Below are positions 28,747 to 33,402 of a stretch of DNA of 33,402 nt, one piece after another. The stretch lies in assembly GCA_030432405.1 (NCBI GenBank), contig JAUIHG010000014.1:1-33402 (forward strand), given 5' to 3'. This stretch comes from Bacteroidia bacterium. Lineage in GTDB: Bacteria > Bacteroidota > Bacteroidia > Chitinophagales > BACL12. Position numbers and translations under genes: made by a program. The notes under the pieces were generated by a model. It did no database searches. It had not been told where the DNA came from and saw nothing but the letters and a program-made list of their open reading frames with translations. How positions within the stretch are numbered: position 1 is the stretch's first letter; each line of letters opens with the position of its first letter.

Positions 28747-31071
28747 ATGCGCCTTTCCATTTTCAGAACCTTGTTCCTGTTGCTTGCCCTGGGCCTGTTG
28801 CCCCTTGCCCAGGCTCCTTCGGCCCAAGCTCAGGACGGCCGGCTGAACAAAGCCGACCGCCTCTTTGAACGCTACGCGTTTGCCGATGCGGCACCCCTCT
28901 ACGCGCGCGCCCTGGCAAAAAAGGACCTCAGCGAGCGGGAGTGGGTGGAGCCGACGCTTCGCCTGGCCGAGTGCTACCGCCTGACCAACCGCTTTGAAGA
29001 AGCGGCCGAGTGGTACGGCAAGGTGGTGGGGCAAAAAGGGGTGAATCCGGAGTACCGTTTCCGCTATGGCCAGATGCTGCTCAGCACCGGCAAATGCGAA
29101 GAAGCGCAGTACTGGTTCCGCCAATTTGCCGAAGCCCGGCCGAAGGATTCGCGGGGACCGCGCTTTGAAGCCGCCTGCGAAGAGCTCTCCGGCCTGTATG
29201 CTGACAACGGCCGCTACACGCTCGAGCCCCTGGAGTGCAACACCGAATACGCGGATTTCGGGCCCGCCTTTTACGGCGAAGGCCTGGTCTACCTGTCGGC
29301 CCGTCCCGACAAACGCGGCGGCAGCAAGGTGCACGCCTGGACCGGCGAACCCTTTCTGGATTTCTATTTCACCGCAAAAACGGACGAGGGCTTCCGGGAT
29401 GTGGAACACTTTGGCGGAAATGCCCTGAACAGCAAACACCATGAAGGCCCGGCCGTCTTTTCGGCCGACGGCCAAACGGTGTTTTTCACGTCCAACAACG
29501 CCCTGTCCGAATCGGTCAAAGAAGACCGCGCCCGCACGGTGCGCCTGAAAATCTTCACGGCCCAACAAAAAGAAAACGGAAAAGACTGGAGTCGGCCTCG
29601 GGAATTGGATTTCAATTCCGGGGATTTTTCGAATTCGGCACCGGCCCTGAGTGCGGACGGCAAGGTCTTGGTGTTCAGCTCCACGCGGCCGGGTGGTTTC
29701 GGCGGAGCCGACCTTTACATGAGCCGCCTGGAAAACGGAGACTGGACCCGTCCGGTCAACCTGGGCAGTGGCATCAATACCGAAGGGGAGGAGGTCTTTC
29801 CTTTCCTGCACCAGGACGGCACGCTCTACTTTGCCAGCGATGGGCAGGCCGGTTTGGGCGGCCTGGACCTCTTTGCCGCCGAGGCCGACTACACAGACAC
29901 CCACGACGATCTGGTGAGCTCCAACCTCTGGACCGTCGATCCATCCAATACCGATTCCCTGCCCTTGGGCAAATGGCTGCCCGCCCGCAACATGGGTTGG
30001 GCGTTGAATTCGCCCTGGGATGATTTTGGCCTGGTTTGGGACGCGGAGCGCGAAAGCGGCTACTTCGCTTCCAACCGTCCTGGTGGTGTCGGCAACGACG
30101 ACATTTATTTCATGCGCCACAACTGGGTGCGCATCGAAGGGGTGGTGTACGATTCCCTGACCGGCGATCCGCTGCCCTATGCCCGTGTGCGCATTGAGGG
30201 CGCGCCGGCCGAAAAGTGGGTGCAGAGCAACGATGCCGGGGTCTTTGCCATCGACCTGCCCAAGGAATCGCCCCTGTTGTTCGAGGGTTTTGCCGACGGC
30301 TATGCGCCCAATACGGTTTCGCGCGTAGCGCGCCACGGTTCCCCCAACCGGGTCAAGTTGCCGCTGCTGGATGCGGGTATTCCGGTCCAGGTCCGCGTGG
30401 TCAACGCCGAGACCGGCGAAACCCTGCCCGGCACAGCGCTGCGCATGGCCAACCCCTGCACGGGTGCCGAAAGGGCCTTCACCGCAGATGCCGACGGCAA
30501 GGTCAACCTCCAGTTGAGCCGCACCTGCGACTATACCTGGACGGGTAGCCGGGAGGGCTTCGCCGAAGGCGTATTGCCCATTTCCGTGGAGTCCCTGCGC
30601 AACCTGCGGGAAGCCTCCTTCACCATGGAGATGGATCCGCTGGCCCTGGGCCTGACCATCGAGTTGCAGCACATCTACTACGACTACGACGAGCACTACA
30701 TCCGAGAGGATGCGGTCAGCGATTTGATTGCGCTGGCCGAATTGATGCATGACAACCCGCAATTGCGCATTGAAATCGGTTCGCACACGGATGCGCGGGG
30801 CAGCCAGCGCTACAACGCCAACCTGAGCCAGCGCCGCGCGGAAGCGGCAGTGGATTACCTCATCAAGCTGGGGGTTGACGCCAAGCGCCTCAGCGCCCAG
30901 GGCTATGGCGAGCTGGGCGTCCGCAACAAGTGTGTGGACGGCGTGGACTGCAGCGACGAAGACCACCAGTACAACCGCAGGACCGAGTTCACGGTCACCG
31001 GCACCGATTACGATGTGCATTCGCACGACAAGGAGCGCATCCCGGTCAATACCGGCCGCCGCGCCCGATGA
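28747..31071 (+). CDS. PorE-like outer-membrane protein: TPR, PD40 propeller, CRD, OmpA domain
   Basis: 774 residues. Signal peptide (MRLSIFRTLFLLLALGLLPL, cut near SAQAQ), then TPR-like helices (about 30-150: ADRLFERYAFADAAPLYARA, LAECYRLTNRFEEAAEWYGK), PD40/WD40-like blades (about 170-450: SADGQTVFFTSN, SADGKVLVFSSTRPGGFGGADLY, GYFASNRPGGVGNDDIY), a carboxypeptidase-regulatory-like fold (about 462-540: IEGVVYDSLTGDPLPYARV), and a C-terminal OmpA peptidoglycan-binding domain (about 642-760: IEIGSHTDARGSQRYNANLS, QRRAEAAVDYL). This is the domain order of PorE, which tethers the T9SS to peptidoglycan in Porphyromonas. Unlike PorE, the signal looks type I, not lipoprotein. The next gene is PorP-like, a common pairing. 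Start at 28747 chosen for the signal peptide; the frame opens at 28624. Confidence 0.87.
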   Translation: MRLSIFRTLFLLLALGLLPLAQAPSAQAQDGRLNKADRLFERYAFADAAPLYARALAKKDLSEREWVEPTLRLAECYRLTNRFEEAAEWYGKVVGQKGVNPEYRFRYGQMLLSTGKCEEAQYWFRQFAEARPKDSRGPRFEAACEELSGLYADNGRYTLEPLECNTEYADFGPAFYGEGLVYLSARPDKRGGSKVHAWTGEPFLDFYFTAKTDEGFRDVEHFGGNALNSKHHEGPAVFSADGQTVFFTSNNALSESVKEDRARTVRLKIFTAQQKENGKDWSRPRELDFNSGDFSNSAPALSADGKVLVFSSTRPGGFGGADLYMSRLENGDWTRPVNLGSGINTEGEEVFPFLHQDGTLYFASDGQAGLGGLDLFAAEADYTDTHDDLVSSNLWTVDPSNTDSLPLGKWLPARNMGWALNSPWDDFGLVWDAERESGYFASNRPGGVGNDDIYFMRHNWVRIEGVVYDSLTGDPLPYARVRIEGAPAEKWVQSNDAGVFAIDLPKESPLLFEGFADGYAPNTVSRVARHGSPNRVKLPLLDAGIPVQVRVVNAETGETLPGTALRMANPCTGAERAFTADADGKVNLQLSRTCDYTWTGSREGFAEGVLPISVESLRNLREASFTMEMDPLALGLTIELQHIYYDYDEHYIREDAVSDLIALAELMHDNPQLRIEIGSHTDARGSQRYNANLSQRRAEAAVDYLIKLGVDAKRLSAQGYGELGVRNKCVDGVDCSDEDHQYNRRTEFTVTGTDYDVHSHDKERIPVNTGRRAR

Positions 31072-31130
31072 GCGCCGAACACGCCCACTCCTTTCATCAG
31101 GCCAACCTGCTATCCTACAATTTCTCAGGC

Positions 31131-32081
31131 ATGACGCGCGCGTTTTATACGCTTTTGGTTTTGTTGTTTTTTGTTGGACTATCCGTTCCAAAAACAGCAT
31201 CGGCCCAGCAGGAACCGCGATACACCCAGTTTGCCGTCAACAAGCTGGCCATCAACCCCGCCTATGCCGGGAGCCGCGACGCCCTGAGTGGAAGTTTTTT
31301 GTACCGCCACCAGTGGACCGGCCTGGAAGAAGCCCCACGCACCCTGGTGGCCAGCTTCCATGCACCGTTGCGCAATCCCCGCCTGTCTGTGGGGGCACAG
31401 CTGGTGCACGACAAATTGGGCCTCACCCGCAGTTCCGGCCTCTACACCAGCTACGCTTACCGCGTGCCGCTCGGCGAAGGCTCGATTTCGGCCGGCCTGC
31501 AGGCCGGCCTGGTCCAGATGCGCTTCAGCTGGAACGAAGCGCTGGCCGCCGACCCCAATGATCCGCTCATGCAGGGCCAGTGGAACCGCTGGTTGCCCAA
31601 TGCGGGCGCAGGGCTGCATTGGCAGCATCCGCGTGCTTTTGCCGGCATCGGCGTGCCGCAGCTCCTGCAGGTGCGCATGGATCCGGCCTCTGGTGCGCGC
31701 ACGGCCCGGCACTGGTTTGCCATGGGCGGATATGCGTTCGCCCTTGGGCAACACGCGGATTTGCGCACCCAGGGCATGGCCCAATACGTTTCCGGCGCCC
31801 CGTTCCAATTCCAGGTGCAAAGCGACGTTATCCTGGCGGAGCGCTTCTGGATGGGTGCGGGGTACCGCAGCCAGAACAACGCGCTGCAATTCCTCTTCGG
31901 TCTGCAATGGCCCGGGGAGTGGCGCGTCGGCTATGCTTACGATTACGCCTTCGGCCCAATGGGCCTGATGAGCGGCGGCAGCCACGAACTCAGTTTCGCT
32001 TTCGATTTGCCTACCGGCGAACGCCGCAATGCAGCACATCATCCTTCCCTGACCGGCCGCCCTGCGCCGCGTTTTTTCTGA
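31131..32081 (+). CDS. PorP/SprF-family type IX secretion outer-membrane protein
   Basis: 316 residues, with a signal peptide (MTRAFYTLLVLLFFVGLSVP then KTASAQQ) and the family opening PRYTQFAVNKLAINPAYAGS, where Pro-x-(Tyr/Phe)-x-Q-(Phe/Tyr) and NPAYAG are hallmarks. Alternating amphipathic strands predict an outer-membrane beta-barrel (SVGAQLVHDKLGLTRSSGLY, GSISAGLQAGLVQMRFSWN, WRVGYAYDYAFGPMGLMSGG). SprF-type proteins help export or anchor partner adhesins and are usually encoded beside them; here the PorE-like gene is upstream and an FG-GAP protein downstream. A near copy of the dispersed palindrome (32006-32021) is read near the C-terminus as Leu-Pro-Thr-Gly-Glu. ATG at 31131 gives the signal peptide; a -7-like TACAATTT with 3-base spacing lies 15 bases upstream. 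Confidence 0.9.
   Translation: MTRAFYTLLVLLFFVGLSVPKTASAQQEPRYTQFAVNKLAINPAYAGSRDALSGSFLYRHQWTGLEEAPRTLVASFHAPLRNPRLSVGAQLVHDKLGLTRSSGLYTSYAYRVPLGEGSISAGLQAGLVQMRFSWNEALAADPNDPLMQGQWNRWLPNAGAGLHWQHPRAFAGIGVPQLLQVRMDPASGARTARHWFAMGGYAFALGQHADLRTQGMAQYVSGAPFQFQVQSDVILAERFWMGAGYRSQNNALQFLFGLQWPGEWRVGYAYDYAFGPMGLMSGGSHELSFAFDLPTGERRNAAHHPSLTGRPAPRFF
32006..32021. repeat. Near copy of dispersed palindrome (one mismatch)
   Basis: TTTGCC-TACC-GGCGAA, one base different from the copy at 27730, in the 3' part of the PorP-like gene. Confidence 0.55.
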
Positions 32082-32145
32082 TTTCGGGAAGCACCCATAC
32101 CGCACGAACGTCCAACCGCCTTAACACGCCCTACTCCTTTCCATC

Positions 32146-33402
32146 ATGTTTTCCTTTTGTCTGAACTCCGCACGCACCGTTTGCCTTCGCCGCAAGGCGG
32201 GCCTGGTGCTGTCCATGCTGGCACTGGCCACAGGCCTGCAGGCACAACAGGCCTTTACCGAAAAGGCGGCGCTGCACGGCATCAACCTGGACGGTCCCAA
32301 GGACGGGGGCTTCGCCTTCGGCGATCTGAACAACGACGGGTACCTCGACCTGATCGTGAACACCTTCAAGGATCATCCGAACTACCGCTCCAAGATGTAT
32401 TTCAGTTCGGGACCCCCCAGCTGGAATTTCACGGAGGTGACCAACAGCAACGCCACGGGCATCAACGATCCCCAGGACGGCGACAACGTGATGGAGCGCT
32501 GCGTGGTCATTGCGGACTTCAACAACGACGGTTACAACGACTTTGTCCGCAACACGGCCAAACGTTTGGAATTGTATTTCAACAAGGGGCCCGCTCCGGT
32601 GGACGGCGATGTGCCCTGGAGCTTTGGGGACGCAGGCCAGCAGCCCAATTTCGAATTGTGGACGCCCTCGACGGGCGACGGCTCCCCGCCGCCGACGGCC
32701 ATTCCCTACGGCATGAACACGGAAGGCGTGGGTGCCTGGGATTACGACAACGACGGCGACCTGGACCTGTTCATCGAGAACCACAACTGGGGCATCGACA
32801 TCTACGAGAACACGGGTTTTGCCACCGGCAACTTTGTGCACGTTACGCCCAACGGCAGCGGCAAAGGACTGCCCCAGGTGGCCATCGACGGCGACTACGC
32901 CTCGGTGACCGACGTGAACGACGACGGCTACATCGACGGCATCGCGCGCAAGCGCCGCCAGGAGGACTTTTTCATGAACCAGGGCAACGGCACCTTCCTG
33001 CCCGTGGGCGGCTTCAACCAGGATGCCGACAACAGCAACAAGGGCGCGGTTTCCCTCTACGATTACGACAACGACGGCGACTACGACCTGGTCTGGACCG
33101 AAAAGGACTTCAACCAGCTTTGGATCCAGGACGGCATCGGGTCGGGCAACTACAGCACCACCAACGAGCCCTGGGCTTCCTCCGGCCTGACCGACCCCTA
33201 TTCGGACGGGGACAACAAAGGGATTGACGGCGCCGCCTCCGGCGACGTGGACAACGACGGCGACATCGACCTCTTTTTTGCCGACGACAGCGGCCCGAGC
33301 TACCTGTTCATCAACCAGACCATCGAAACCGGCAGCCTCGGTTTTGTGCGCAACAACCTGGGCATCGACGTGGACGAAGACGCGGAAGGCTGCGTCTTTG
33401 TG
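32146..33402 (+). CDS. FG-GAP/VCBS repeat secreted protein, 3' end cut by window
   Basis: Open from ATG 32146 to the window edge with no stop (419 codons). The N-terminus has a signal peptide ending near ATGLQAQ (residue 34). It is followed by calcium-binding-type FG-GAP/VCBS repeats: FGDLNNDGYLDLIV, ADFNNDGYNDFV, DYDNDGDLDLFIEN, VNDDGYIDGIA, DYDNDGDYDLVW and DVDNDGDIDLFFAD. Such repeats build seven-bladed integrin-alpha-like propellers with a metal in each Asp-rich loop. The remaining gene probably ends in a T9SS sorting domain, not visible here. It sits 64 bases after the PorP-like gene; if co-expressed it could be the cargo that the SprF-like protein serves (inference). TACTCCTTT upstream (32132-32140) loosely resembles the other -7 boxes. 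Confidence 0.87.
   Translation, partial: MFSFCLNSARTVCLRRKAGLVLSMLALATGLQAQQAFTEKAALHGINLDGPKDGGFAFGDLNNDGYLDLIVNTFKDHPNYRSKMYFSSGPPSWNFTEVTNSNATGINDPQDGDNVMERCVVIADFNNDGYNDFVRNTAKRLELYFNKGPAPVDGDVPWSFGDAGQQPNFELWTPSTGDGSPPPTAIPYGMNTEGVGAWDYDNDGDLDLFIENHNWGIDIYENTGFATGNFVHVTPNGSGKGLPQVAIDGDYASVTDVNDDGYIDGIARKRRQEDFFMNQGNGTFLPVGGFNQDADNSNKGAVSLYDYDNDGDYDLVWTEKDFNQLWIQDGIGSGNYSTTNEPWASSGLTDPYSDGDNKGIDGAASGDVDNDGDIDLFFADDSGPSYLFINQTIETGSLGFVRNNLGIDVDEDAEGCVFV

Noticed and set aside
31490..31509. Perfect 20-bp palindrome GGCCGGCCTGCAGGCCGGCC
   Set aside because: It is the coding sequence of an Ala-Gly-Leu-Gln-Ala-Gly-Leu repeat in a barrel strand of the PorP-like protein; GC-rich codon choice alone explains it.
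32311..32325. TTCGCC-TTC-GGCGAT as a further palindrome copy
   Set aside because: It encodes the FG-GAP motif Gly-Phe-Ala-Phe-Gly-Asp, and one arm is mismatched at the end; codon use explains it.

Overview
The window is a GC-rich stretch of chromosome from a member of the Bacteroidota. Supporting evidence: several type IX secretion (T9SS) cargo proteins with Pro-Asn-Pro-type C-terminal sorting domains, a PorP/SprF-type outer-membrane protein beside a TPR-PD40-OmpA protein (PorE-like), HYR and SprB-like repeat adhesins, an ATP synthase cluster that ends at gamma without beta/epsilon, TAnnTTTG-like -7 elements, and no clear Shine-Dalgarno sequences. The class cannot be fixed from sequence alone; a GC-rich marine-type lineage such as the Saprospiria is a guess.

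Layout. Positions 9-4201: atpE-atpF-atpH-atpA-atpG, all on +, with structured gaps. 4390-6562: scpB (chromosome condensation) followed by an rluB-type pseudouridine synthase. The two reading frames overlap by about 280 bases, so an acidic ScpB tail and a basic RluB N-terminus are written in the same DNA. 6674-9334: a sortilin/Asp-box propeller protein with a T9SS tail. 9335-9767: an AT-richer gap with a good terminator. 9768-15155: a giant LamG/PA14/HYR/SprB adhesin, followed by a strong terminator. 15319-16353: a paraoxonase-like lipoprotein, convergent with an isopenicillin-N-synthase-like oxygenase (16383-17336, -). 17513-18400: an aldo/keto reductase. 18457-19239: an SPFH (prohibitin-like) lipoprotein. 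19240-19513: a gap with a palindrome, a 12-bp inverted repeat and what looks like a leftover second copy of the reductase gene end. 19514-24226 (-): a low-GC giant T9SS cargo protein. 24431-25960 (-): asnS with an unusual coiled-coil-like insertion. 26162-28402: rpoN and a PAP2-like membrane protein. 28747-32081: a PorE-like/PorP-like pair. 32146 to the window end: an FG-GAP/VCBS repeat protein, cut by the window edge.

Together the window mixes housekeeping genes (energy, chromosome, ribosome, translation, sigma-54) with a surface-protein layer exported by the T9SS. The two most unusual signals are (a) a short dispersed palindrome, TTCGCC-TNCC-GGCGAA and close variants, found about seven times in unrelated genes and gaps and often read in frame as Ser-Pro-x-Gly-Glu, and (b) the charge-complementary overprinted scpB/rluB junction. 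A third is that several genes have a -7-like box placed so that transcription would begin at or within about 2 bases of the start codon. No tRNA, rRNA, CRISPR array, transposase or phage gene was seen.
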